This document shows, piece by piece, positions 1 through 8,691 of a DNA stretch of 44,570 nucleotides; the first letter of the stretch is position 1, and every line of letters starts with the position of its first letter. Both the position numbers and the translations under genes were made by a program. Source of the stretch: Maribacter sp. (GTDB lineage: Bacteria; Bacteroidota; Bacteroidia; Flavobacteriales; Flavobacteriaceae). The notes below the pieces were generated by a model. It ran no database searches, was not told the origin of the DNA, and saw only the letters and a program-made list of their open reading frames with translations. The stretch is from NCBI GenBank assembly GCA_024643345.1, contig JAHENB010000024.1, forward strand, positions 1 to 44,570, given 5' to 3'.

Positions 1-39
1 ATTCGTAAATTTCATGGTTGTACTATCAATCTATAATAG

Positions 40-1446
40 ATGAGCGCAATACATTTATATCCACGTTGGCTTTTCCCCACTTTCGCCTCCATGATTTTAT
101 TCCTGGGCTGTTCACAAAAGAGCGATCGGCCTGCCCTGGCCGAAGAAACGATCTTGCCCGAGGTGGAAACCGCCCTTCAAGACCTGGCCGCAACCTGGTA
201 TCCAAGATCGGTCGATAGCATCAATGGGGGGTATTGGTCCGATTTCAATGCGCAATGGGAGCGGGAAGGGCCGCAAAACAAAATGGTGGTGAGCCAAGCA
301 AGACAGATATGGTCGGCCGCTACCTTGGCGCTATTTTATGATGATCCGTATTATCTGAAAATCGCCGACCATGGTTATCGGTTTTTAAGGAACCATATGT
401 GGGACACGATCTATGGGGGATTCAATACCCTATTGGCAGTGGAACAGGGCACCTTGAAGCGGATCTCTGCCGGGAAAAGCGCTTATGGGAATTCGTTCGC
501 CATTTATGCTTTGGCCACCTTTTACAAGGCTTCAGGAGATACCACGGCGCTCGAACTGGCAAAGAAAACCTTCTTTTGGTTGGAAACGCATGCCCACGAC
601 CCTAAGTACCTTGGCTATTTTGATGTGTTGCAACAAGATGGGTCATGGATGCTCGACCAAAAGGAAAATGACAAACACTACGACAATTTTATTCGAAAGG
701 ATTGGAAAGACCAAAATTCGACCATTCACCTTTTAGAAAGTTTTACGGCCCTTTATGAGGCATGGCCCAATGAGCTGCTGAGGCAACGGCTCGATGAACT
801 TTTAGTTTTGGTTCGGGATACCATCACAAACGATCAAGGATCTCTTAGCCTGCATTTGCAGCGCGACTGGACCCCCGTATCCCTCAGGGATTCTTCCGAA
901 ACCTACAGAAAGGAACATTTCTATTTAGACCATGTCTCTTTTGGGCACGACGTGGAAACGGCCTTCCTACTCCTGGAAGCCTCCCATGTCCTGGGAATAA
1001 AGAACGATACCCTTACGTCGAGAAAGGCAAAAAAAATGGTCGACCATAGCATAAAAAATGGCTGGGATAAGGATCTGGGTGGGTTTTATGATGGTGGCTA
1101 CTATTATACCCCTATAGAATGCACCATTGAGAACCGTGCCAAGGTCTGGTGGACAGAGGCCGAAGGCTTGAATTCCCTACTGCTCATGGCCCAATTGCAC
1201 CCGGAGGAAGCAGGGTATTTCGATCTTTTCAAAAAACAATGGGCCTATATCGACACCTACATGATCGATCATGAACATGGCGGGTGGTATCATGAAGGAC
1301 TCGATACCGACCCAAAAGCAAAAGAGGACCCCAAGGCCCATATCTGGAAGACCAACTATCACAATATAAGGTCTTTGGTCAACGTGATCAAAATGTTAAG
1401 GGGCGATTTTATTTTGACCCAGCAAGCCACCGAAACCTTGCATTGA
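40..1446 (+). CDS. Exported AGE-family epimerase (cellobiose/mannobiose 2-epimerase-like), lipoprotein
   Basis: This 468-residue protein belongs to the N-acylglucosamine 2-epimerase (AGE) superfamily, (alpha/alpha)6-barrel enzymes that interconvert the C2 configuration of reducing-end sugars. The motifs I can see are GHDVETAFLLLEA, WWTEAEGLNSLLL and WKTNYHNIRS near the C terminus, which match the His and Trp-rich active-site blocks of cellobiose and mannobiose 2-epimerases. The N terminus carries a hydrophobic stretch followed by FLGC (Cys24), a lipobox, so the enzyme is probably an exported lipoprotein. This is unusual, because most characterised AGE enzymes are cytoplasmic. An internal Met18 could also serve as start, but the lipobox would be kept. 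It stands alone: no transporter or glycosidase is adjacent within the window, and the upstream neighbour is outside it. The family is clear; the actual substrate is not. Confidence 0.88.
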   Translation: MSAIHLYPRWLFPTFASMILFLGCSQKSDRPALAEETILPEVETALQDLAATWYPRSVDSINGGYWSDFNAQWEREGPQNKMVVSQARQIWSAATLALFYDDPYYLKIADHGYRFLRNHMWDTIYGGFNTLLAVEQGTLKRISAGKSAYGNSFAIYALATFYKASGDTTALELAKKTFFWLETHAHDPKYLGYFDVLQQDGSWMLDQKENDKHYDNFIRKDWKDQNSTIHLLESFTALYEAWPNELLRQRLDELLVLVRDTITNDQGSLSLHLQRDWTPVSLRDSSETYRKEHFYLDHVSFGHDVETAFLLLEASHVLGIKNDTLTSRKAKKMVDHSIKNGWDKDLGGFYDGGYYYTPIECTIENRAKVWWTEAEGLNSLLLMAQLHPEEAGYFDLFKKQWAYIDTYMIDHEHGGWYHEGLDTDPKAKEDPKAHIWKTNYHNIRSLVNVIKMLRGDFILTQQATETLH

Positions 1447-2064
1447 TGCGCTTTTAAAATAAGCCAAGAGTGCAGTTCTGAAATTGAAAATCTGCTGATT
1501 TGTAAATCTATTTTGCCGTATATCAACAATAATTTCTAATGCAGTCCCATTGGAAAACCTTTTTGGTCATTAGTACAGACCCTTACGACGATTTTCCATC
1601 GATGGGTTAAAATGATCGGTTTTGCTTTAATTGAATTGCCCGCCCCAACCAGCTTCATACTAAAGTTTCAATGGATACATTCAGTTGTAACAATGCGTAA
1701 TCTTGGGTATTTTGCATTCCTTTTATGGGCCAACAGTTCTTTCACGAATCAAAATGGCTGTTGCGAAACGATATTCTGAACCTACAGAGAAAAATAATGA
1801 ACCCCATTCCGGGGATCACCGACCGTTTGACCATCGCTCACCTAACCTATCTCCAAAAGGAAATTGAGGGCGTGGTCGGGGAAACCAAGGAAACCGATCC
1901 TTCCTATATCCCCATCAACAGGGATATGTCTATCAAGCAGAGTGTTGAACAATGATCTAATCGTCTTTATTTGCCGCTTTGCGCTTTCTAGGACCACGAA
2001 ATTAAAGCCAAACCATGGCCATGTGAAATTAAAGATGGTTTTTATAGGAATTGCAATGCCTGCG
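1447..2064. other. Gene-poor gap with one weak short reading frame
   Basis: I see no convincing gene here. A frame on the plus strand at about 1798-1955, starting at an in-frame ATG, reads like coding sequence for about 52 residues (MNPIPGITDRLT at its start), but I do not recognise it and it lacks a clear ribosome binding site. It may be a remnant of a longer gene. The remainder is AT-richer and interrupted in all frames. Confidence 0.3.
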
Positions 2065-3129
2065 CTATAGCCACCTTCTTTTTCTGAAATAGATCAACAT
2101 GCCCACGACGATGGTGAACATCAGCCCCAACATGATAAAATAACTATAACGGAAATGCAGTTCGGGCAAAACGTCGAAATTGGTTCCATAAATTCCGGCG
2201 ATAAAGGTCAAGGGGATAAAGATGACCGAAAAGATGGTCAAAAATTTCATGATGTCGTTGAGTTTGCTGCTGATCGTGGTATGATATATATTGAGCTGAT
2301 CCGATAAGATTTCCCTGTAAGTGTCCGAAGAATCGTTGGCTTGGTTAATGTTCTCCAAAAGTTCCTTAAAATGGATGTAGGTGCTGTCCTCGATCAATTC
2401 AGATTCCATTTTCGACAGGCTTAAAATCATTTCCTTGGCGGGCTTGATGCTCTTTCTCAAAAAATTGAGTTCCCGTTTATAGGTATATATTTCGTCGATG
2501 ACGCTTTTACGGGGCTCTTGCAGTAAGGTTTCTTCTAGCGTCTCGATTTTTTCCCCTAACACCCCTATGATATATATGTAATTATCGATAACGATGTCGA
2601 GAAGGGCAAAAGCCAAATAATCGGTGCCCCCATTTCGGATCCGTTTCTTTTGGTTTCGAATCCTTTCCCGAACGGGTTCGAAAACGTCACCTTTCATTTC
2701 CTGAAAGGAAATCAGTATAGTCTCGGTGATGATGAGACTGAGGTTCTCTACGGCAATCGCCCCCGTATGCTCCTCGAGTTGTAGCATTTTTATGGAAAGC
2801 AGGATACAATTTTGGTGTTCCTGGACCCGGGGCCGGGCATAGATATCCATCACCTCGGCAAGTACCATTTGTTCAAAATGAAAGGCTTTGGCAATTTCTT
2901 CCATAATCGCCTTGTTGTGCAGCCCATCGATATTGAACCAGGTTACCGTGGGCCGTTCTTGATAGCTCAGAACCTCTTTGATGGTGTCTACCGCCTTCTC
3001 TTCCAGGCTGTTTGAATCGAAGTCGATGATTCGCAAAAGAACATCTTTCGATTTCTGCTTGCCCCTGAAAATCAAATCATCAGGCGACAATCCTATTTCG
3101 TTCTTATTCTTTTTTACAAATCTTGCCAT
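2065..3129 (-). CDS. corA: CorA-family divalent cation transporter
   Basis: CorA-family proteins are homopentameric inner-membrane channels that take up Mg2+ (or Co2+/Ni2+; ZntB relatives move Zn2+). The protein has a large cytoplasmic alpha/beta N domain, a long helical stalk and two C-terminal membrane segments, and it ends in a basic RKRRWL tail. The family signature YGMNF at the end of TM1 reads YGTNF here (Gly315-Thr316-Asn317), so the GMN Met is replaced by Thr. The start chosen is the ATG giving MARFVKKNKNEIG, because homologues usually begin close to the conserved GLSP segment. An upstream in-frame ATG at 3189 would add 20 basic residues. The gene is monocistronic and convergent with nothing. 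The family is certain; with the altered selectivity motif the transported ion is less so. Confidence 0.88.
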   Translation of the reverse strand: MARFVKKNKNEIGLSPDDLIFRGKQKSKDVLLRIIDFDSNSLEEKAVDTIKEVLSYQERPTVTWFNIDGLHNKAIMEEIAKAFHFEQMVLAEVMDIYARPRVQEHQNCILLSIKMLQLEEHTGAIAVENLSLIITETILISFQEMKGDVFEPVRERIRNQKKRIRNGGTDYLAFALLDIVIDNYIYIIGVLGEKIETLEETLLQEPRKSVIDEIYTYKRELNFLRKSIKPAKEMILSLSKMESELIEDSTYIHFKELLENINQANDSSDTYREILSDQLNIYHTTISSKLNDIMKFLTIFSVIFIPLTFIAGIYGTNFDVLPELHFRYSYFIMLGLMFTIVVGMLIYFRKRRWL

Positions 3130-3336
3130 ATGTTTTCGTTTCTTAAAAATGTTTTTTGATACGTTGTATACTTTTCGGGGGTACATCATTAAGGGAAGAT
3201 AACCATTCTAATACAAACACTTTGGGTTGATCGAATTGGTCCGTTGATTCAGCCTTAATCTTGGCCATAAAAATTGGCAATTTCTTAACGATAATTGGCC
3301 ATATCTTTGATACGTTATAATGATGTTATTTCGGCC

Positions 3337-3681
3337 ATGCTAAGAAATCTTTGGTTTTCATTGCTTATGGGTCTTTTCGTCGCCTTGACCATTTCTTCGG
3401 CCGAGGCGTCCGTTTCACATTTTTCAAAAAATGCTCTGGGAAACACTACTTCCCACAACAATCGGCACCATCTTGGACAGGCTGTGCTTTTTCTTGACCA
3501 GAGCCTCCCGTTAAATTTTCAGGACACCTTTTCCCAGCACTTCAAAAAGCAACACCCCGATAAAATGGGGTCGGTCGACTTTAAAATGGGCATTGCCCTT
3601 TTGTATCTTGGCTACGAGCGAACCATCGTTCCGGGCCTGAGTACTTTGACCCTTATATATCCCTACCACAACTTTCCCTGA
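3337..3681 (+). CDS. Small exported protein, unknown function
   Basis: This is a protein of about 114 residues that I do not recognise. From the ATG at 3337 it begins MLRNLWFSLLMGLFVALT and then SSAEASVSHF, a classical Sec signal peptide cleavable after EAS. A TTG codon 42 bp upstream keeps the frame open but would place a non-signal extension in front, so the ATG is preferred. The mature part is about 90 residues, rich in His, Gln and aromatic residues, with no Cys and no repeat. It is followed after about 135 bp by another small envelope protein on the same strand. Bacteroidota have many such short periplasmic proteins, and no function can be inferred. It is probably a real gene, given the signal peptide and codon use. 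Confidence 0.55.
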   Translation: MLRNLWFSLLMGLFVALTISSAEASVSHFSKNALGNTTSHNNRHHLGQAVLFLDQSLPLNFQDTFSQHFKKQHPDKMGSVDFKMGIALLYLGYERTIVPGLSTLTLIYPYHNFP

Positions 3682-3816
3682 TCCTGAAGCACCTCAGCTA
3701 AAGCATTAACAATTACAACTTGTTCCTTCCGATCAATTAGCCTTCCTAAGGCAAGTTTTTGGTGTGGTCCAAGCTAAAAAATCATCATGGGACAATCATA
3801 TTAATACAACAAAACA

Positions 3817-4323
3817 ATGAACATATCACTTTTAATCATTTCAATCATTTTGGTAACCAGTGTATTTCTTCCTTTCTTTTTGATAGACCTATCGGGGAAA
3901 ACGGCCGCAGGCCAAAGAAAAAAGCAATTTAAATTGGCCGTTGCCAAAAATAATTTGACCCTTTCCGATCAGGAAATATGGGGAAATTCATTCATCGGTA
4001 TCGATCGGATCCAAAAGAAGCTCCTCTTTATGAAAGTGGGAGTAGCCGACCATACCAGTACACTGATAGACCTCAACAACCTCAGGGATAGTAAAATCGT
4101 TACGGCTTATCGAAAATCGAAGGTCAAGAACCAAAACGAATTGCTTTTATTAAAGCTCGACCTGGAAATCCATTTTATCAAGGGTACAAAAGTTGAGACA
4201 CTTAATTTTTTTGATTTTGAATCGCCCTACAAGGAAGACTTTGAATTGCTTAGGGCCGAAAAATGGAAGGCAATCATCAATGCCCATGCAACAAAATTGC
4301 AGTCGCCCGTTAGAGCGGCCTAA
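3817..4323 (+). CDS. Membrane-anchored hypothetical protein
   Basis: This is a 168-residue protein of unknown function. Residues 1-25 form one strongly hydrophobic segment (MNISLLIISIILVTSVFLPF) with no cleavage site, so it is probably an N-terminal anchor. The remainder is a soluble, Lys-rich, mostly beta-strand-like domain with alternating hydrophobic residues (KLLFMKVG, LLLLKLDLEIHF). The A-rich leader before ATG (aacaaaacaATG) is normal for Bacteroidota. It lies 56 bp upstream of the nhaD-kup pair on the same strand, so co-transcription is possible, although the gap makes coupling uncertain. I do not recognise a named domain family. Confidence 0.65.
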   Translation: MNISLLIISIILVTSVFLPFFLIDLSGKTAAGQRKKQFKLAVAKNNLTLSDQEIWGNSFIGIDRIQKKLLFMKVGVADHTSTLIDLNNLRDSKIVTAYRKSKVKNQNELLLLKLDLEIHFIKGTKVETLNFFDFESPYKEDFELLRAEKWKAIINAHATKLQSPVRAA

Positions 4324-4379
4324 ATGCATCTCGATTGTTTGATATTGGACAGCTTTTGGTATCTTCATAAAAAGATTCC

Positions 4380-5648
4380 ATGGTACTGACTACCCTTATT
4401 TTTTTAGTTGGTTATCTTCTCATCGCGCTGGAGCACAAGGTCAAGATAGATAAGGCCGCGGTCGCTTTGTTGTTGGGGGTGCTGTTATGGCTGTTCCTGG
4501 TTTGGGACAGCACGCACCTGCCCGATGTCTTGGCCGATCTGACCGTGCATTTCGAGGCCATCACCGAAATCCTCTTTTTCCTTCTGGGGGCCATGACCAT
4601 TGTGGAACTCATCGATACCCATGACGGGTTTCGGGTGCTCAACCAGTTGGTGAAGACCGGTAGCAAGACCAAATTGTTATGGGTATTGTCGATTTTGACG
4701 TTCTTTTTATCATCGGTACTGGACAACCTGACCACTACGATCGTGATGATGGCCGTTTTGAAGCGGTTTGTACATACGAAGGCGGATCTCTGGTATTTCG
4801 CGGGATTCGTCATCATTGCGGCCAATGCCGGAGGCGCCTGGTCGCCCATTGGCGATGTAACCACCATTATGCTGTGGAACGGCGGACAGGTCACCTCCGG
4901 CACCATAATCGCGGAAGTATTGCTGCCGAGTTTGGCCTGCCTATCAGTCCCCTTGTTGATCGCGACGTTTAATTTCAGGGGGCAGCAGTTCGAGCCCAGA
5001 ACCGAAACAACGGTCGAGCAGTTCAATATCAGCCAGCGCGAAAGCAACTTGATTTTGTTGTTGGGCATGTTGCTCTTGCTCTTTGTGCCCGTTTTCAAAT
5101 CCCTGACCGGACTCCCCCCGGTGATGGGCATGATCTTTAGCCTCTGCATTTTTTGGTTGACCACCGATATCCTGCACCGCAGGAAGGCCTCCGATCTAAG
5201 GCGGCAATTGTCGGTTGCGGCAACCATTCAAAGGGTAGATACCCCGAGCGTGCTTTTTTTTCTGGGTATTTTGCTGGCTGTAGCCGCCATGGAGGTCAAT
5301 GGTTCGTTGGGGGTAATGGGTCGCTTTTTGGAAGATATATTTGATAATTTCTATATGATCAATACCACCCTTGGGTTGTTGTCTTCCGTGGTCGATAACG
5401 TTCCCTTGGTCGCAGGGGCGATGGGCATGTATTCGATGGACGTTTATCCACAAGATCACGAATTTTGGTCGTTTCTTGCTTATTGTGCGGGCACCGGGGG
5501 CAGCGCGCTGATCATAGGGTCTGCTGCTGGGGTGGCGGCTATGGGCATTTTAAAAATCGATTTTCTTTGGTACCTTAAAAAAATTAGTTGGCTCGCGCTG
5601 ATAGGTTATTTTTCGGGTATTTTGGTTTATCTGTTAATCAATAAATGA
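4380..5648 (+). CDS. nhaD: Na+/H+ antiporter, NhaD family
   Basis: This is a 422-residue polytopic inner-membrane protein with about 11-13 hydrophobic segments. NhaD-type antiporters (ion transporter superfamily) expel Na+ or Li+ in exchange for protons and are common in marine and halophilic bacteria. Family-typical blocks are visible: SSVLDNLTTTIVMM (around residues 111-124, Asp115), AANAGGAWSPIGDVTTIMLW (148-167), and the C-terminal SSVVDNVPLVAGAMGM, which mirrors the first block as expected from the inverted repeat of this fold. The stop codon overlaps the kup start by 4 bp (5645-5648, ATGA), so the two are translationally coupled. Na+ export and K+ uptake made from one message fit a seawater organism. 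Length and motifs are full; there are no anomalies. Confidence 0.93.
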   Translation: MVLTTLIFLVGYLLIALEHKVKIDKAAVALLLGVLLWLFLVWDSTHLPDVLADLTVHFEAITEILFFLLGAMTIVELIDTHDGFRVLNQLVKTGSKTKLLWVLSILTFFLSSVLDNLTTTIVMMAVLKRFVHTKADLWYFAGFVIIAANAGGAWSPIGDVTTIMLWNGGQVTSGTIIAEVLLPSLACLSVPLLIATFNFRGQQFEPRTETTVEQFNISQRESNLILLLGMLLLLFVPVFKSLTGLPPVMGMIFSLCIFWLTTDILHRRKASDLRRQLSVAATIQRVDTPSVLFFLGILLAVAAMEVNGSLGVMGRFLEDIFDNFYMINTTLGLLSSVVDNVPLVAGAMGMYSMDVYPQDHEFWSFLAYCAGTGGSALIIGSAAGVAAMGILKIDFLWYLKKISWLALIGYFSGILVYLLINK

Positions 5649-7579
5649 AGCAAAATCTACGTAAGGTTTCCACCATTTCACTTTTAATGACACTGGGCAT
5701 TGTCTTCGGTGATATCGGCACCTCTCCTTTATATGTGTTCACCGCCATCACCCAAGGGAAGAATTTTGATCCCCTCTTGATTTTGGGAAGCCTCTCCTGC
5801 GTATTCTGGACCTTGGTCTTGTTGGCCACAATAAAGTACGTCTATTTGGCCTTGAATGCCGACAACCAAGGTGAGGGCGGCATTTTCGCCCTATATGCCC
5901 TACTGCGAAAGACCAAATCGAAATGGATCATTTATCCGGCACTTATTGGGTGCGCAACACTGATCAGTGATGGGTTCATCACGCCGGCAATATCCATCTC
6001 TTCAGCGGTCGAAGGACTCGATCTTCTCTATGAAGGGATACCTACCCTTCCAATTGTCTGTGGTATCGTTATTTTATTGTTTTTGATACAACAATTTGGC
6101 ACCAAAAAAATTGGGATTTTCTTTGGCCCAATCATGCTGCTTTGGTTCCTGACCCTGGGAATTTTGGGCGCACATCAGCTTATTAGGGCTCCAGAAGCAC
6201 TCAAGGCGGTAAATCCGATGTTTGCGTTTACCTTCCTAAAAACCTATCCCAATGCTATTTGGGTTCTGGGTGCGGTATTCCTTTGTACCACAGGGGCGGA
6301 AGCCCTTTATTCCGATTTGGGGCATTGTGGAAAAAGGAATATCCGGATTACCTGGTTTTTTGTGCTTAGCATGTTGCTGTTGAATTATTTTGGACAGGCG
6401 GCATATTGCCTTTCACTGCCCCAAGGAACCACTACTTCCTCCGTCTTCTATTCCACGGTGCCAAAAGGTTTTATGCCTTATGTCATAGGTATCGCCACTA
6501 TAGCCACCATCGTTGCCAGCCAGGCTTTGATCACCGGAATTTTTACCTTGGTCAATGAGGCCATTAAATTGAAGCTGTGGACCAATTTGAAGGTCAAATA
6601 CCCTTCGACCCACAAAGGACAGATCTATATCCCCAAGATCAACTACTTCCTCTTGGCTGGGTGTTTGTTGGTAATCTTGCTTTTTAAGAGGTCTTCGAAC
6701 ATGGAAGCCGCCTATGGTCTAGCCATCACTATAGATATGGTTATGACCAGTTTATTACTTGGCTTTCTCATGATGCTTCGGTATAAAAGGAAGAAATTGC
6801 TTTTTTTGTTTTTATTCGGAATTTTTTTACTGGTGGAGGGTACTTTTTTGTACTCCAATTTGAACAAGATCATCCATGGGGGCTGGTTTACACTATTGTT
6901 GGCGCTCGTGCTGTTTGCCTTTTTGTTCTTATACAATAAGGCCAGGCAGTTGCGAAACAAGGTAACGGAGTACAAAAAAACCGAGGATATAAAACCCTTA
7001 CTGGCCAAGGTTTCCCAAGACAGTCAACTGCCCTACCTGGCGACCAATATCGTTTACCCAGTACGCTCCACCAGGGCAAACTTCATCGATGTGACCGTGG
7101 TACACTCTCTGTTCTTTATGCAACCCAAGAGAGCTAAAATATATTGGTTTTTACATATAGATATTCTTGATGACCCTTATGGCATCTTCTACAAAACACA
7201 TACCCTGATTCCGGAAAAGGCTTTTTTTGTGAAATTGAGCCTGGGATTCAAGGAACCCCATTTGATTGATTATATGATGAAAAAAATTCATGTAGATTTG
7301 GTGAAATCAGGGGAGATTTCCGAAAAAAATGTGTTCGATAGCCTCAATGATGGTAATATTCCGGTTGACTTTAAATACATCCTTATCAATTCACGAGTCG
7401 CAACCGACAATCATTTGACCTTGCTTGAAGTTTTCGCAGTTAAAGTATATCGACTTTTAAAGTCTATAGGCTTAAGCGCCATGGAAGATTTTGGGCTGGA
7501 TACCACGAATTCGATGGAAGAAAAGATTCCGATCAATGTGGCCCCGACCGAGAAATTAAAGGTAACCCGATTGGAGTAA
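5645..7579 (+). CDS. kup: KUP-type K+ uptake permease
   Basis: This is a 644-residue H+-coupled potassium importer of the KUP/HAK/KT family. The hallmark FGDIGTSPLYV is at residues 21-31 and NADNQGEGGIFALYALL at 71-87, together with about 12 membrane segments through residue 430. These are followed by a soluble C-terminal domain of about 200 residues (from KVSQDSQLPYLATNIVYPVR) that is typical of KUP proteins. Its ATG overlaps the nhaD stop codon (ATGA). No terminator with a T tract is seen before the convergent gene that ends at 7630, 50 bp away. K+ uptake coupled in one operon with Na+ export suggests a joint role in ionic homeostasis. The family is certain. Confidence 0.94.
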   Translation: MKQNLRKVSTISLLMTLGIVFGDIGTSPLYVFTAITQGKNFDPLLILGSLSCVFWTLVLLATIKYVYLALNADNQGEGGIFALYALLRKTKSKWIIYPALIGCATLISDGFITPAISISSAVEGLDLLYEGIPTLPIVCGIVILLFLIQQFGTKKIGIFFGPIMLLWFLTLGILGAHQLIRAPEALKAVNPMFAFTFLKTYPNAIWVLGAVFLCTTGAEALYSDLGHCGKRNIRITWFFVLSMLLLNYFGQAAYCLSLPQGTTTSSVFYSTVPKGFMPYVIGIATIATIVASQALITGIFTLVNEAIKLKLWTNLKVKYPSTHKGQIYIPKINYFLLAGCLLVILLFKRSSNMEAAYGLAITIDMVMTSLLLGFLMMLRYKRKKLLFLFLFGIFLLVEGTFLYSNLNKIIHGGWFTLLLALVLFAFLFLYNKARQLRNKVTEYKKTEDIKPLLAKVSQDSQLPYLATNIVYPVRSTRANFIDVTVVHSLFFMQPKRAKIYWFLHIDILDDPYGIFYKTHTLIPEKAFFVKLSLGFKEPHLIDYMMKKIHVDLVKSGEISEKNVFDSLNDGNIPVDFKYILINSRVATDNHLTLLEVFAVKVYRLLKSIGLSAMEDFGLDTTNSMEEKIPINVAPTEKLKVTRLE

Positions 7580-7629
7580 TCCATTCTCCATGGGAAATAT
7601 TTATCCCCTAAATGGGAATCTGGAATACC

Positions 7630-8691
7630 CTATAAATCCAGTTTCCCCAAACCTGGAGTATCGATTGGGTAAAGAATTCCCTTTTTTAGATGGAACATTC
7701 CTGCCGTAGGGTCATTGGCAATTTCTAAATGGCCATCGAGGTCGGCATACTTAATATTGGGCCGCGAAAGCGAAAAATGAAGCCCCGCGGAGATTCCCAA
7801 GGCACATTCATCGATGCAGCCCACCATGGCCTCTAAATTTGCGGCCTTGGCCACCGAATTGATGTGCATGCCCTCTAGGATGCCCCCGACCTTCATGAGC
7901 TTGATGTTGATCATGTTTACCCTTTCGTTTCGGGCAAGACGAAACATATCTTTTAAGGTTTTAAGGCTTTCATCGGCCATGACCGGAATTTTGGTGTTTT
8001 GGGTGACCTTCCCCAACTTTTTCTCTTTCCCGACCTTGGTGGGCTGCTCGAAAATTTCGATGCCTATGGCACTGGTGGCCTCAAAAAAGGCCAAGGCTTG
8101 GGCCACCGAATACCCTTGGTTCCCGTCAAAGCGCAGTTTTAGTTGGGGAAAGGTCGCATGAATCCGAAGCATTTTAGTGATATCTTCCTCCACATTGCTC
8201 CCCCCCTTGATCTTCAAAATGCCAAAGCCCTGACGCACCATATCTTTGGCCTGCCTCAGGGTCTCCTCTACCGATAAAATACCAATGGTAATGCTCGTAG
8301 GGATGCTGTTTCGGTACCCGCCCAAATATTTGTACAAAGGCACCCCTGCCTTTTTAGAGATCAAATCGTGCAGGGCCATGTCTACCATGGCCAGCGTCGA
8401 GGAAGCGGTGGGGAGCAATCGCTTGATCTCTTGCAATAAAAATGCGTATTGGAATGGATCCTTGCCCTTTAAAAAAGGTACGATCAGGTCTTTGATCATC
8501 GCTTCCACCTGATCCGGAGTTTCCAAGGTCACCGTTAGATCGGGTGCCGAACAACCATAACCGACCATGGAAGCATCGGTCTCCACCTTCAGTATAAAAT
8601 TGGTGGTTTTGCTTATCGTTTCGTAAGCAATTGTATAGGGCACCGTCAACTGAAGGTCGAGCCGCTCATAGGAAATTTTGGTGATTTTCAT
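7630..8691 (-). CDS. dgcA: Enolase-superfamily racemase: N-acetyl-D-glutamate racemase (DgcA-type) or L-Ala-D/L-Glu epimerase
   Basis: This 353-residue enolase-superfamily enzyme belongs to the dipeptide epimerase branch of the mandelate racemase group. The catalytic set is visible: KIKGG (Lys160 and Lys162), metal ligands in RFDGNQGY (Asp189), FEQP (Glu215) and MADES (Asp240), and the second-face lysine in NIKLMKVGG (Lys264 or Lys267). Such proteins are usually annotated L-Ala-D/L-Glu epimerase (murein peptide recycling). When they follow a DUF1611 protein, as here with a 4-bp overlap (8688-8691), the family has been described as DgcA, which racemises N-acetyl-D-glutamate to the L form. The overlap with the DUF1611 gene favours DgcA. 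The dipeptide epimerase role remains open because specificity residues cannot be settled by eye. It is the last gene of a three-gene operon. Confidence 0.8.
   Translation of the reverse strand: MKITKISYERLDLQLTVPYTIAYETISKTTNFILKVETDASMVGYGCSAPDLTVTLETPDQVEAMIKDLIVPFLKGKDPFQYAFLLQEIKRLLPTASSTLAMVDMALHDLISKKAGVPLYKYLGGYRNSIPTSITIGILSVEETLRQAKDMVRQGFGILKIKGGSNVEEDITKMLRIHATFPQLKLRFDGNQGYSVAQALAFFEATSAIGIEIFEQPTKVGKEKKLGKVTQNTKIPVMADESLKTLKDMFRLARNERVNMINIKLMKVGGILEGMHINSVAKAANLEAMVGCIDECALGISAGLHFSLSRPNIKYADLDGHLEIANDPTAGMFHLKKGILYPIDTPGLGKLDL

Noticed and set aside
4412-5227. Long reading frame of 271 codons on the minus strand inside nhaD
   Set aside because: It lies wholly within a full-length NhaD gene, has a low-complexity Ser/Thr/Lys-rich product and no start context. 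It is a shadow of the real gene.
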